Shown piece by piece: positions 41,921 to 51,143 of a DNA stretch of 64,000 nucleotides. Below the pieces are notes generated by a model. That model ran no database searches. It had not been told where the DNA came from and was given only the letters and a program-made list of their open reading frames with translations. Numbering within the stretch: position 1 is the stretch's first letter; each line of letters starts with the position of its first letter. The translations under genes were made by a program, and so were the position numbers. Source of the DNA: Streptomyces flaveolus (GTDB taxonomy: Bacteria > Actinomycetota > Actinomycetes > Streptomycetales > Streptomycetaceae); contig NZ_JNWV01000013.1 of NCBI RefSeq assembly GCF_000716535.1, positions 129,167 to 193,166 of the forward strand, given 5' to 3'.

Positions 41921-44274
41921 GCGCGACGCCCGTAGCGGCCGCGGCGGACACCGCCATCCCGGTTCAGGGCAGCGAGTGGACCCTGTGGCCCCACGTCATG
42001 GTGCGCAGTGCCGGCTTCCCGGTCGACGCGGTGGACCTGCTGGCCGACACCACCGTGGCGACGGCCGCCGACCGCGTCGCTCCCGGCCTGCACGGCGATC
42101 CGGAGTCCGACCCGGCGTTCCGGCAGGCCTGGGGGGACCACCTGCGGCGGCGCCGGACCGCCCTGGCCGACGTGCTCGACGACCCGTGGTTCCAGCTGGC
42201 GGTGTCCTGGCAGAACCGGCACGTGTTCGACCTGGGACTCGCCCCGCTGCGTCGGAAGATCGATCAGGAGGGGGCCCGTAACAGCAAATGGCGGCAGCGG
42301 GAGCGGGCGCTCACGCGCTACTGGCAGCGCTACTGCACGAAGAACGAGTCGATCGGCTTCTTCGGCCCCACCGGCTGGGCGCGGCTCCGGCTCGATGGCC
42401 CCGCCCTCGACGTGACCCCCGGCCCCGGCCTGGTCGACCGCGCCGAGGTCTTCTTCGAGAGCTGGGTCGTCGACCTGCTCGGCCGGGAGCTGGAACAGGA
42501 GGCCGACCTGCGCCCGTGGCTGGCACCCCGGCGCGCTCCGCACGTCGCGCTGGCCGCAGACCACGTGGTGCTGCCCGGCGGACGGGGACGTCACCGGGTG
42601 GACCCGCTCTCCATGGCCGCGCTGGCCGACGCGGACGGGCGTACTCCGGCGGCGGAACTGATCGCCCGCCTGGCCGCGCGCTTCGACGTCGGAGCCGACA
42701 CGGTCGACGCCGCGCTCCGGGAACTCCAGCGGCGCCGCTGGCTGATCTGGAGGCTCGACCTGTCCGCGTCCGTCCGGCCCGAGGCGGAACTGGCGGCCCT
42801 GCTGGAGCGCGCCGACCCGGACAAGCGATGGAAGACCACCGTGGTCCTCGACGGGTTGCGGGCCGCCCAGGAGGAGCTGCGCGCCGCCTGGGCCGACGGC
42901 GCCCGCGTGCGCGCCGCCATGGCCGCGCTGGACGAGACGTTCACCGTCGCCACCGGCCACCTGGCCGTCCGCAACGAGGGGCAGGCGTACGGCGGGCGCA
43001 CCCCCACCTACCTGGAGTGCGGCCGGGACGTGGCGGTGGACCTGGGCGGGGAGCTGGTGGCCGCGCTGGCCCCACTCGGCCCGGTCCTGCGCAGTGTCCG
43101 GTGGCTGCTGGCGCACATCCGCCAGGGCCTGCTCGCCCCGGTCCACGAGGCCTACCGGAAGCTGGCCGCCACCTGCGGCACACCGAGCGCGACGGAGCTC
43201 TGGACGGCCTGCATGCCGTGGCTCACGAGCCGCCTCGACGCGCTGGTCGGGGAGGCGGTCGCCGAACTTCACCGGCGCTGGGCCGACCTGCTCGACGTAC
43301 CGCCGGACGCGACCTGCGTGACCTACCGCCTCGCGGACATCGAAGCCGGCGCCCGCGAGCGTTTCCCCGGCAGCGAGGCGGGGTGGACGCAGGCGCGCTG
43401 GTGCAGCCCCGATGTCATGATCGCCGCCGCCGACCAGTCCGCCGTCCGCCGCGGCGACTTCCAGCTCGTGCTCGGCGAGGTGCATCCCGCGGTCAACAGC
43501 CTGGACTTCGCGTGGGCCCATGCCACCCGGTCCCGGCGCGACGAGCTCATCGCCTGCCTCGACGGGGACCACCCGGCCGGCCGGCTGCTGGTCGCGCTGC
43601 CCCGTGAGGCACGGCCGAGACTGACCGCGCGCTCCCACCCGGTCCTCGTCCGGGAGACCGACGACGTGCTGGTGCTCATGCCCAACATCCCGTTGCCCCG
43701 GCGCGGGCGCGTCCATCTGGGCGCCGATGTGCCGGTGGTCGCCGACGGCGACGGGTTGTACCTGTCGGTCGCGGGCAGGCGGTTCGACGCGCTCGACCTG
43801 TTCACCGGCCCGCTGCGCGCCGCGGTGATGCAGGCCTTCGACATGTTCCCGTCGGACCGGCCGACGCCCCGGGTGACCATCGACCGGATGGTCGTCGCGC
43901 GGCGGCGCTGGACGTTCGCCCCGGACACGCTGTCGTTCGCGGACGTAGCGGGCGAAGCCGGCCGGTACGTCTCGGTCCGCGCATGGCGACGCGACAACGG
44001 CCTGCCCCGGCACGTCTTCGTCAAGTCGCCGCTCGAAGTGAAGCCGTTCTACGTCGACTTCGACAGTCCGCCCTGTGTGGAGCTGCTCGTGCAGACCGTG
44101 TCCGCGGCGCGCCGGGACGGGACCGGCGGGCACCTCGTCCTCTCCGAGATGCTTCCCGGGCCGGACGAGACCTGGCTCCGGGATGCGGCCGGCCGCCGCT
44201 ACACGGCGGAGCTGCGCCTCGTCGCCCACGACACGCTCGCCACCATCCCCGACGACGGGAGCCCCGAGACATGA
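41917..44274 (+). CDS. LanB-type dehydratase-family protein (Lant_dehydr_N), no precursor peptide seen
   Basis: 785 residues. The motif RYWQRYCTKNESIGFFGPTGWARL (about 130-153) is the hallmark of the lantibiotic dehydratase N-terminal family. Later landmarks are ATGHLAVRNEGQAYGGRTPTYLECGRD, FQLVLGEVHPAVNSLDFAW and RHVFVKSPLEVKPFYVDFDSP. True LanB enzymes use glutamyl-tRNA to glutamylate Ser/Thr and then eliminate; PEARL relatives use aminoacyl-tRNA to extend peptides and lack the elimination domain. Length below about 1,000 residues and absence of a LanC or short precursor gene favour a glutamyl- or aminoacyl-tRNA-dependent ligase role on a non-ribosomal intermediate. It overlaps both neighbours by four bases (ATGA). 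Confidence 0.8.
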   Translation: MSATPVAAAADTAIPVQGSEWTLWPHVMVRSAGFPVDAVDLLADTTVATAADRVAPGLHGDPESDPAFRQAWGDHLRRRRTALADVLDDPWFQLAVSWQNRHVFDLGLAPLRRKIDQEGARNSKWRQRERALTRYWQRYCTKNESIGFFGPTGWARLRLDGPALDVTPGPGLVDRAEVFFESWVVDLLGRELEQEADLRPWLAPRRAPHVALAADHVVLPGGRGRHRVDPLSMAALADADGRTPAAELIARLAARFDVGADTVDAALRELQRRRWLIWRLDLSASVRPEAELAALLERADPDKRWKTTVVLDGLRAAQEELRAAWADGARVRAAMAALDETFTVATGHLAVRNEGQAYGGRTPTYLECGRDVAVDLGGELVAALAPLGPVLRSVRWLLAHIRQGLLAPVHEAYRKLAATCGTPSATELWTACMPWLTSRLDALVGEAVAELHRRWADLLDVPPDATCVTYRLADIEAGARERFPGSEAGWTQARWCSPDVMIAAADQSAVRRGDFQLVLGEVHPAVNSLDFAWAHATRSRRDELIACLDGDHPAGRLLVALPREARPRLTARSHPVLVRETDDVLVLMPNIPLPRRGRVHLGADVPVVADGDGLYLSVAGRRFDALDLFTGPLRAAVMQAFDMFPSDRPTPRVTIDRMVVARRRWTFAPDTLSFADVAGEAGRYVSVRAWRRDNGLPRHVFVKSPLEVKPFYVDFDSPPCVELLVQTVSAARRDGTGGHLVLSEMLPGPDETWLRDAAGRRYTAELRLVAHDTLATIPDDGSPET

Positions 44275-45542
44275 CCGGCAACGTCGTCGTCATCGTCGAC
44301 CCCTACTCGTCCGGAGTCGCACTGGCCGGACCGCTGCGCCGGGCCGGGGCCGTCACCCTCGCGGTGACCTCGGTACCCGAACCGGCGCCGTACTTCCACG
44401 CGGCCTTCCGGCCGGACGACTTCGCCGCGACCTACTCCGAGCGCGTCGGAGTACCGGCCCTCGTGGACGCGCTGTCCGCATGGCGGCCGACGGCCGTCGT
44501 GGCCGGATCGGAGAGCGGGGTCGAACTGGCCGACACCCTCGCACGTGCACTCACCCCGGACCGGGCCAACGCGGCCGGCCTCGACGGGGCACGGCGGCAC
44601 AAGGGCGCGATGATGCGGGCCTTCGCGGCGGCCGGGCTCCCCACCATCAGGTCGGTCACCGCCGGCGACGCCGGCACGATCCGCCGCTGGATCGCCGATC
44701 AGGGCCTTGAGGGGCAGGATCTGGTGATGAAGCCGGTGCTGGCCGCCGGCAGCGAGGGCCTGACCCTGCTGCCCGGGGGCGCCGGTCTGGACGAGGCGCT
44801 GGCCACGTCGCTGGCGTTCACCAGCGCGCTCGGCGTCCGGACGCGAGAGGTGATCGTCCAGGAACGCCTCCGCGGTCCCGAGTACGCGGTGGACACCTTC
44901 ACCGCCGACGGGCGGCACACCGTCACCAACGTCTGCCGCTACCACAAGGTGCCGAACGGCGCCCATTTCGCGGTCTACGAGAGCATGGACTTCCTGCCGT
45001 TCGACGCGCCGGACAACGCGGAGCTGATCGCCCACGTCCACGCCGGACTGGACGCCCTCGGGGTGCGGTTCGGCTTTGCGCACACCGAGATCATGGCCAC
45101 CGCGGACGGCCCGCGCATCATCGAGACCGGCGTCCGGTTGCCCGGCGGCGGGCTGCCGCGCGCCTGTGCGCTGGCCAACGGCGAGAGCGGCATCGACCGG
45201 CTGGTCTCGTACCTGTCCGGCGACGCGCCGATCCGGGCCGACTACGAACTGCGCCGGGCCGTACGGGCCGTCTACTTCATCGCGTCCCGTGCGGGCACGG
45301 TGTCCAACACCGACGCCTACCGGCGGATCGGCGCCCTGCCCAGCTGCCGCTACCTCAAGGTCGGCGTGTCCGACGGTGATCACGTCGAGCAGACGTCGCA
45401 CCTGCTGTCGACGCTGACCCTCGGCTGGGCCCTGCTGGCCCACCGCGACGCCGGCCAGATCGAACGGGACCACCGGACGCTGCGCCGGTACGAGAGCGAG
45501 GTGCTGGTGGACTCCACCGCGAACCGGGGTGAATGGACATGA
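44271..45542 (+). CDS. ATP-grasp amino acid ligase
   Basis: 423 residues. N-terminal Rossmann-like domain (VVVIVDPYSSGVALAGPL) and ATP-grasp core: RRHKGAMMRAFAAAGLPTIRS, DLVMKPVLAAGSEGLTL (lysine and glycine loop), VIVQERLRGPEYAVDTF, FAHTEIMATADGPRIIETGVRLPGGGLP (metal-binding Glu and following residues). It should join a carboxylate to an amine through an acyl phosphate. Adjacent to the LanB-like gene with ATGA overlap; together they may make unusual amide bonds. A second, unrelated ATP-grasp gene lies at 56518. Confidence 0.88.
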   Translation: MTGNVVVIVDPYSSGVALAGPLRRAGAVTLAVTSVPEPAPYFHAAFRPDDFAATYSERVGVPALVDALSAWRPTAVVAGSESGVELADTLARALTPDRANAAGLDGARRHKGAMMRAFAAAGLPTIRSVTAGDAGTIRRWIADQGLEGQDLVMKPVLAAGSEGLTLLPGGAGLDEALATSLAFTSALGVRTREVIVQERLRGPEYAVDTFTADGRHTVTNVCRYHKVPNGAHFAVYESMDFLPFDAPDNAELIAHVHAGLDALGVRFGFAHTEIMATADGPRIIETGVRLPGGGLPRACALANGESGIDRLVSYLSGDAPIRADYELRRAVRAVYFIASRAGTVSNTDAYRRIGALPSCRYLKVGVSDGDHVEQTSHLLSTLTLGWALLAHRDAGQIERDHRTLRRYESEVLVDSTANRGEWT

Positions 45543-46498
45543 CTCAAGCCGCCATCGAAGTGGACGGTGTGGGCCGTACGTTCGGCGAGGGCCGACACCT
45601 GCTCACCGCCCTGTCCGACGTCTCCTTCCGCTGTGACTTCGGCGAGACGGTGGCGCTGCTCGGCAGCAACGGCGCGGGGAAGACCACACTGATCAAGATC
45701 CTCGCCACCCTCCTGCTGCCGTCTGGCGGACACGCCCGCGTGGCCGGCCACGACGTCACCCGGGAACCGGAGCGTGCCCGCGCCGCCACCAGCGTGGTGT
45801 TCGGCGGAGACCGGGGGCTGTACGCGCGGCTGACCGGACGTGACAACCTCCGCTTCTTCGGCATGCTCGCGGGGCTGCGCCGCCGCGACATCCGGAGCCG
45901 GGCGGACAGCGTGCTGGAGCAGGTGAACCTGACCGCCGCCGCGGACCGGCGGGTGGAGACGTATTCCAAGGGCATGCGGCAACGACTGCACCTGGCGATC
46001 GGCCTCATGGTCCGGCCCCGGGTTCTGCTGCTCGACGAGCCCACCGTCGGGCTGGACCCGCTGGAGGCCCAACGCCTGCGCGAGGGCATCACGGCGCTTC
46101 GCGACGAGGGCGTGGGCATCCTGCTGACCAGCCACTACCTGCTGGACGTGGAGCGGCTGGCGGACCGGGTGCTGTTGTTGTCGGGCGGCCGGATCGTGGA
46201 GGACCTCACCCCCGCTGAGCTGGTGACGAAGTCGGGGCACGCCGCGACCGTCACGGTCCGCGGGCACGGCCGTCTGCCGGCGGTCGACGACTTGCGGTTG
46301 CCCGCCTCCGTGGTCGGCACCGAGTTGCGGGGCGACGGGGCGTCCTGGGAACTCGACCTGCGCCTGCGTGCCTGGAGCGCCGAGCTGTTCGGTCAACTCG
46401 GCGTCGTCTTCTCGGAATCAAGCGTGGACGACGTGCTGGTCCGCGAGACCCGACTGGAAGAGGCGTTCACCGCCCTGGCCGCGCGGCTGCAAGCATGA
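45539..46498 (+). CDS. ABC transporter ATP-binding protein
   Basis: 319 residues. Walker A GSNGAGKTT, Q-loop region SVVFGGDRGLYARLTG, signature TYSKGMRQRLHLAIGL, Walker B RVLLLDEPTVGLDP and H-loop LLTSHYLLDVE. The signature begins YSKGM, as in DrrA-type drug exporters. The ATG at 45539 overlaps the ATP-grasp stop by the same ATGA arrangement as its neighbours and has GGGGTGA six bases before it, so it is preferred over ATG 45533. With two permeases it probably exports the product or gives resistance. Confidence 0.94.
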   Translation: MTQAAIEVDGVGRTFGEGRHLLTALSDVSFRCDFGETVALLGSNGAGKTTLIKILATLLLPSGGHARVAGHDVTREPERARAATSVVFGGDRGLYARLTGRDNLRFFGMLAGLRRRDIRSRADSVLEQVNLTAAADRRVETYSKGMRQRLHLAIGLMVRPRVLLLDEPTVGLDPLEAQRLREGITALRDEGVGILLTSHYLLDVERLADRVLLLSGGRIVEDLTPAELVTKSGHAATVTVRGHGRLPAVDDLRLPASVVGTELRGDGASWELDLRLRAWSAELFGQLGVVFSESSVDDVLVRETRLEEAFTALAARLQA

Positions 46499-47277
46499 AC
46501 GGGCTGCTCGGTTCGCTCGAAGTGGTCGTCGCCAGTGCTCGCCACCAGATGGCCGTGTTCGTGGCCTCGTGGCGGTGGTCCGTCCTGCTCGGCATCATCC
46601 AGCCCGCGGTGCTGCTGTCGGTCACCATAGGGCGCACCCACCGGACCGCCGAGGCCGAGGCGACCAGCGCGGTCGTCGGCATACTCCTGGTCGGATTCTG
46701 GTCGTTCACCGTGTGGGCCAGTGCGGGCATCCTCCAGCGCGACCGCGCCGACGGCACGCTGGCGGCCTGCCTGACCGGAGCCCGTGACTTCCGCCTGGTG
46801 CTGATCGGCCGCTCGCTCGGTGCCAGCCTCGTCTCCGGGCTGTTGATCATCGTGACCCTCTCCGGCGGGCTGGTCGTCCTGCGGCAGCCGATAGCCGTCG
46901 CCAGCCCGCTGTGGACGCTGGCCGGGCTGGCCGCGCTGTTCGTCTCCGGGCTCGTCATGGGGGCCGCGCTGGCCTGCGTGTACCTGCTGAGCCGGTCCGG
47001 CCCCCAGATCTCCAGTGCCCTGATGTATCCGGTCTTCCTGCTCAGCGGGCTGCTCACCCCCCTGACGTGGCTGCCCGTCCCACTGCGTCCGCTGTCGGGG
47101 CTGATCAGCCTGCACTGGGCGAGGGAATTCCTGGTCGGCGCGAGCTCCGGGGCGCCTCGCCCCGGGGCGCTCGCCATGGTCCTCGTCCTGACCGCCGGAT
47201 ACGCGATCGCCGGCGGCTACGCCTACCGGCGCGTCGGAGACCGGGTACGAGCGAAGGGAACCCTCGACCTTGTCTAG
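46495..47277 (+). CDS. ABC-2 type transporter permease 1
   Basis: 260 residues with six hydrophobic segments; WSFTVWASAGILQRDRADGTLAACL and YPVFLLSGLLTPLTWLPVPLRPLSGLISLHWAREFL are typical of drug-export ABC-2 permeases. The ATG overlaps the ATPase stop (ATGA). Confidence 0.9.
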   Translation: MNGLLGSLEVVVASARHQMAVFVASWRWSVLLGIIQPAVLLSVTIGRTHRTAEAEATSAVVGILLVGFWSFTVWASAGILQRDRADGTLAACLTGARDFRLVLIGRSLGASLVSGLLIIVTLSGGLVVLRQPIAVASPLWTLAGLAALFVSGLVMGAALACVYLLSRSGPQISSALMYPVFLLSGLLTPLTWLPVPLRPLSGLISLHWAREFLVGASSGAPRPGALAMVLVLTAGYAIAGGYAYRRVGDRVRAKGTLDLV

Positions 47278-48049
47278 CGAACGGGTTTGGGCGTACGCCG
47301 AGACGGCCCGAGTCGGCCTGCGGGACCACCTGGCGGCCAATCCATGGCGCCTGAGCGTCCTCACCAGCTGGCCGCGGGGAGTGCTGCAATGCCTGCTGTA
47401 CACGCTCCTCGGTGCCGTGGGCACCCGGGGCGGCGAGTCGTTCGCGTTCGTGGGTGCCGTGGCGCTGGCGGTCGCCCCGCCGGCCTCGGTGGGCGTGGCC
47501 ACCGTCCTGCTGACGGACAGGACGATGGGGACGTACACCCGGCTGCGGCTCGGACGGCTGCCGACCGTCGTCGTCCTGGGACTGCGTTCCCTGCCGTGGC
47601 TGGCCGAGGCGATGATCACCATGGTGCTCAGCGCCGTGTGCGTGGGCGCGCTCATCGGGCAGTTGCCGCTGGGCGTACGACTGCTGGCGCTGTGGCCGGT
47701 GTTCCTGCTGATGGTGACGACCAGCATGGCCGCCGCTCTCGCCCTCACCATCCTGGGCGTCGGCCATGACCTGGAGATCATGCTGGGGAACTCCCTCGTC
47801 TACCTGATCATCGCCGCCGGCGGCATCGTGGGGTCGGCTGCCCGCGTGCCGTGGCTCGACGACCTCGGCGTGGTACTGCCCGTCCGTAACGGCCTGCTGG
47901 CCCTGCGCGCCCTCCTCGCCGGCCGGCCCTGGCAGGGACACCTGCTGGCCGAGATAGCGGTCGGGGCCGCCTGGGCGGTGGCGGCCTGGCTGGCTCACCG
48001 CTGGCACGAGAAGCGCGCCCGGCACGACGGCCGCAACGCTTTCGACTGA
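47270..48049 (+). CDS. ABC-2 type transporter permease 2
   Basis: 259 residues, six hydrophobic segments. LGVGHDLEIMLGNSLVYLIIAAGGIVG and PWLDDLGVVLPVRNGLLALRALLAG match the second-permease type that pairs with the first. The TTG start at 47270 overlaps the previous gene by eight bases. Confidence 0.85.
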   Translation: MSSERVWAYAETARVGLRDHLAANPWRLSVLTSWPRGVLQCLLYTLLGAVGTRGGESFAFVGAVALAVAPPASVGVATVLLTDRTMGTYTRLRLGRLPTVVVLGLRSLPWLAEAMITMVLSAVCVGALIGQLPLGVRLLALWPVFLLMVTTSMAAALALTILGVGHDLEIMLGNSLVYLIIAAGGIVGSAARVPWLDDLGVVLPVRNGLLALRALLAGRPWQGHLLAEIAVGAAWAVAAWLAHRWHEKRARHDGRNAFD

Positions 48050-48063
48050 TGAGGAGAACACCG

Positions 48064-49515
48064 ATGCCGCACCCCTGCCCCATCGTGAGCCGCGTGGCGG
48101 CCGTCGCCGCCGCGTACCCGACCCGGTGCGCCGTCGTGGACGAGAACGGCGACCGCGTCTCCTACGACGGGTTGTGGGAACGGGTCCGGTGGTGGACCGA
48201 GCGCCTGGCCGCTCTCGGGCTGCCCCCGCACACCACGATCGCCGTGCTCACCGACGGTGCGGGAGAGACCCCGGCCGTATTTCTCGCGGCGCGCTCCGCC
48301 GGCCTGGTCCCGGTGCTGGTCGACAGCCTGCTGCCGCAGAGCCGGGTCGCGGACGTCCTAGCGGCCGCACGCCCCGGCGCGCTCGTCGACGTGGCGCGCC
48401 GGGACATCGCACCGGGGGTGCCGGCACCGCGGGTGCTGCCGGCGGAGGCGGGATACGTCGTGTTCTCGTCGGGCAGTCAGGGCACGCCGAAGGGCATCGT
48501 CGGACAGGCGGCCGGTCTCGTGCACTTCGTCGACTGGGAAAGCCGGGAACTGGCCGTCACTCCGGGCACCCGCGTCGCCATGCTGACCTCTCCCGCGTTC
48601 GACGTCGTCTTCCGCGACATGCTGCTGCCGCTGTGCACCGGCGGTGAACTGCATGCGTCGGGTCCCGCGCCCCGCTCCGCCCCCCAACGGGTGCTGCCGT
48701 TCCTGGCCGAGCGCGGTGTGGACGTCGTGCACGCCGTACCGAGTCTGGCCGCCCGCTGGGCCGAGGCCGCCGACGGGGTGGCGAGCACCACCCTGCGCTG
48801 GACGCTGTTCGCCGGCGAGCCGCTCCACGACGTACACGTGCACCGCTGGCGCCGGGTGGCGCCGCGCACCGCGGTGATGAACCTCTACGGGCCCTCGGAG
48901 ATGACGCTGGCGAAGTTCGCGTTCCGGGTCCCCGATCCCCCCACGCCAGGATTGCAGCCGGTGGGCACCGCCCTGCCCGGAACGGTCGTGCGGTTGCGCC
49001 CCGAGGGCCCCGACGGCTCGGACGGCGGGCACGTGACCGGTGTGGACATCGAGTCGCCGTTCGGTTCCCTGGGCTATCTGCCGGACGCGTCCAGCGCGCA
49101 GGACCGGGCCCGGCTCCGGCGCGAGGGCGGGCGCACCGTCTTCCGGACCCAGGACCGTGGCCACCTCGATGCCGCCGGGAACCTGGTGATCGCGGGACGG
49201 CTCGACTCGCTGGTCAAGCGGCGCGGGGTGTTCGTCGACACCGCGCGCGTGGAGGCAGCCGCCGTCGAACACGGAGGGGTGCGGGCGGCGTGCTGCACCC
49301 AGGCCGGGCCGGCTGACGATCCGCGCGTCGTCGTCGCGGTGGAGAGCGAGGAGGGCCGGGAGACCGGCGGACTGCTGCGGGTGCTGCGCAAGGTCCTGGG
49401 CGCGGAAGCCCCCGATGCCGCGTTCGTCGTGACCAGACTTCCGCTGCTGCCCACCGGGAAGGTCGACCGTCGCGCGGTGCGCGAGTTGTATGAGAGCCGG
49501 CTCGTGCGGAGATAA
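48064..49515 (+). CDS. AMP-dependent ligase / adenylation enzyme
   Basis: 483 residues. A3 is VFSSGSQGTPKGIVG, A5 NLYGPSEMTLAKF, A8 AGRLDSLVKRRGVFVD, A10 LPTGKVDRRAV. The A5 core Ser replaces Thr and the A7 motif (FRTQDRGHLD) is degenerate, so it is an atypical NRPS-like A enzyme. Manual selectivity residues are D-V-F-H-L-A-L-L-A-K, which I do not recognise. ATG 48064 has GAGGAG seven bases before it; an earlier ATG at 48049 overlaps the permease stop. It ends the operon. Confidence 0.86.
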   Translation: MPHPCPIVSRVAAVAAAYPTRCAVVDENGDRVSYDGLWERVRWWTERLAALGLPPHTTIAVLTDGAGETPAVFLAARSAGLVPVLVDSLLPQSRVADVLAAARPGALVDVARRDIAPGVPAPRVLPAEAGYVVFSSGSQGTPKGIVGQAAGLVHFVDWESRELAVTPGTRVAMLTSPAFDVVFRDMLLPLCTGGELHASGPAPRSAPQRVLPFLAERGVDVVHAVPSLAARWAEAADGVASTTLRWTLFAGEPLHDVHVHRWRRVAPRTAVMNLYGPSEMTLAKFAFRVPDPPTPGLQPVGTALPGTVVRLRPEGPDGSDGGHVTGVDIESPFGSLGYLPDASSAQDRARLRREGGRTVFRTQDRGHLDAAGNLVIAGRLDSLVKRRGVFVDTARVEAAAVEHGGVRAACCTQAGPADDPRVVVAVESEEGRETGGLLRVLRKVLGAEAPDAAFVVTRLPLLPTGKVDRRAVRELYESRLVRR

Positions 49516-49705
49516 GCGGCGAGGAGAGGTGACCGAAAGACGGCCATGGTGATCGTACCGAACCCGTCAGTGCCATTATGGTGCCGTATTGCATCGCACT
49601 GAGTCGCGGGGCGCGGGACGACCGCACGGGGGATCAATTGAAGAACCGTAAAGGTGCTCTGATTTTATCGGCCGGTCCGGGGAGGCTTTCCAGTGAGGTG
49701 TCGCG

Positions 49706-50992
49706 GTGACACCGAACGAAGGTCTGGGAGCGCATATCCGGCGACTGCGCAGAGCGGCCGGTCTCTCGCAAGAGGCGCTGGCGCGACCCAATCTCTCCCC
49801 CAGTTACATCTCCCTTCTGGAAGCCGGCAAGCGCCTTCCCTCGCAAGAGGTTCTCGCACAGCTCGCCGAGCGGCTCGGCTGTGCTCCCCGTGACCTCACC
49901 GGCGTGATCGCCGAGCCGGACTCGGTGAGCCTGGAGATCGAGCTCTACTCCGCACAGCTCGCCCTGCGCAGCGGTGACTGCGGGACGGCGCTGGACGCCT
50001 TCACCGATCTGCGGGCCAAGCTCCCGGCCGACGAGGAGCGGATGGACCTGGGTTTCGCGACCGAACTCGGCATCGCCCAGTGCCTGGAGCAGCTCGGGCA
50101 ACTGGAGCAGGCCGTCCGGAGCTTGGAGGCGCTGCTGGAGCGGTCCGTGGCGCAGGGGCGCGGGGTGCTGGACCGGCTCGGCGTGGCCATGCGGCTGTGC
50201 CGGTGCTACCGCGCACTGGGGGAGCTCTCCCGCGCCGTCGACGTCGCCGAGCGGGCCCTGGCCGACGCGGACGCGGCCGGCCTGCCGCCCACGGTCGCCC
50301 AGCTGGAGCTTCTCTCCGCGCTGATCGGCGTGTACTGCGAGCGCGGTGACCTGCACCGGGCGAACTTCCTCGCCGACGAGGCGATGAGCCGCGCCAAGGT
50401 CATGGACGACCGCACGGAGCTCGGCGGCGCCTACTGGAACGCGGGCACCGCCCTGCACCGGCACGGACGGTCGGGTGAGGCTCTGGAACTGGTCAAGAAG
50501 GCCGTCGCCCTCTACGCCGAGGGTGATGACGCACGGGCCCTGGCGCGGGTGCGCAACGCACAGGCCATGGTGCTCCTGCACGCGGACGACCCCAGCCCCG
50601 AGACGGCCAGGGCGCTTCTTGAGCAGAGCGCGGCCACCCTGCGGACGCTGGGCGGCGGCCTCGACGTGGTGGATGCCGAGACCGCCCTGGGGCGTGCCGA
50701 GGTGATGCTCGGCCGCCCCGAGCAGGCGATCCGGCATGCCGAGGCCGCTCTCGGCCTGCTGGGACCCGGGCACCCGCTGGCGAGAGCCCGAGTCCATCTC
50801 GTACTCGCCGCCGCCTACCTCCTCCAGGACGATCACGAAGCCGCGCAAGCCGCCTACGGGCGCGGCGCGTTGCTGCTGGAGGCCGCCGAGGCCGGGCGGC
50901 AGGCCGCTTTCGCCTGGGCGGAGCTGGGCGAGATCCTGGAGAAGAGCGGAGAGAGCGAACGGGCCGTATGGGCCTACCGCAGGGCATACTGA
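49706..50992 (+). CDS. XRE-family regulator with tetratricopeptide repeats (paralogue 3 of 3)
   Basis: 428 residues. The HTH (LGAHIRRLRRAAGLSQEALA ... SPSYISLLEAGKRLPS) and TPR region match the paralogues at 18523 and 22319, but the C-terminus ends at AVWAYRRAY, 19 residues shorter. GTG start follows GTGAGGTGTCGC. The 190-base upstream gap contains CCATTATGG and a GTCAGT string like that in front of paralogues 1 and 2. It lies between the two biosynthetic operons. A hairpin with a short T run follows. Confidence 0.88.
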   Translation: MTPNEGLGAHIRRLRRAAGLSQEALARPNLSPSYISLLEAGKRLPSQEVLAQLAERLGCAPRDLTGVIAEPDSVSLEIELYSAQLALRSGDCGTALDAFTDLRAKLPADEERMDLGFATELGIAQCLEQLGQLEQAVRSLEALLERSVAQGRGVLDRLGVAMRLCRCYRALGELSRAVDVAERALADADAAGLPPTVAQLELLSALIGVYCERGDLHRANFLADEAMSRAKVMDDRTELGGAYWNAGTALHRHGRSGEALELVKKAVALYAEGDDARALARVRNAQAMVLLHADDPSPETARALLEQSAATLRTLGGGLDVVDAETALGRAEVMLGRPEQAIRHAEAALGLLGPGHPLARARVHLVLAAAYLLQDDHEAAQAAYGRGALLLEAAEAGRQAAFAWAELGEILEKSGESERAVWAYRRAY

Positions 50993-51035
50993 CCCCGGCG
51001 GAAAGCGGAACAGTTCCTTCCAAGCGCTCCACCAC

Positions 51036-51066
51036 AAGCGCCCCATCCGCTCCGTATGGGGCGCTT
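51036..51066 (+). terminator. Hairpin terminator after XRE-TPR paralogue 3
   Basis: AAGCGCCCCAT (51036-51046) pairs exactly with ATGGGGCGCTT (51056-51066) over a nine-base loop and is followed by TTCC. Confidence 0.8.
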
Positions 51067-51094
51067 TCCGCTGTCCGCCCGCACACGCGGTGAT

Positions 51095-51143
51095 GACTTT
51101 ATTGACTGACTATATTGACAGAACTTAACTGCCCTTCTATGGT
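51095..51143 (+). promoter_or_regulatory. Probable promoter sharing a long element with the LuxR-type gene
   Basis: GACTTTATTGACT followed by ATATTGACAGA nearly repeats the minus-strand element at 21306-21275. TTGACA at 51115-51120 and TATGGT at 51138-51143 are 17 bases apart, a textbook -35/-10 pair. It would transcribe the XRE-NB-ARC regulator, whose ATG candidates are at 51222 and 51450. Confidence 0.65.

Noticed and set aside
41917..44274. Classical lanthipeptide cluster
   Set aside because: No LanC, precursor or leader protease is seen nearby, and neighbours are NRPS-like genes.
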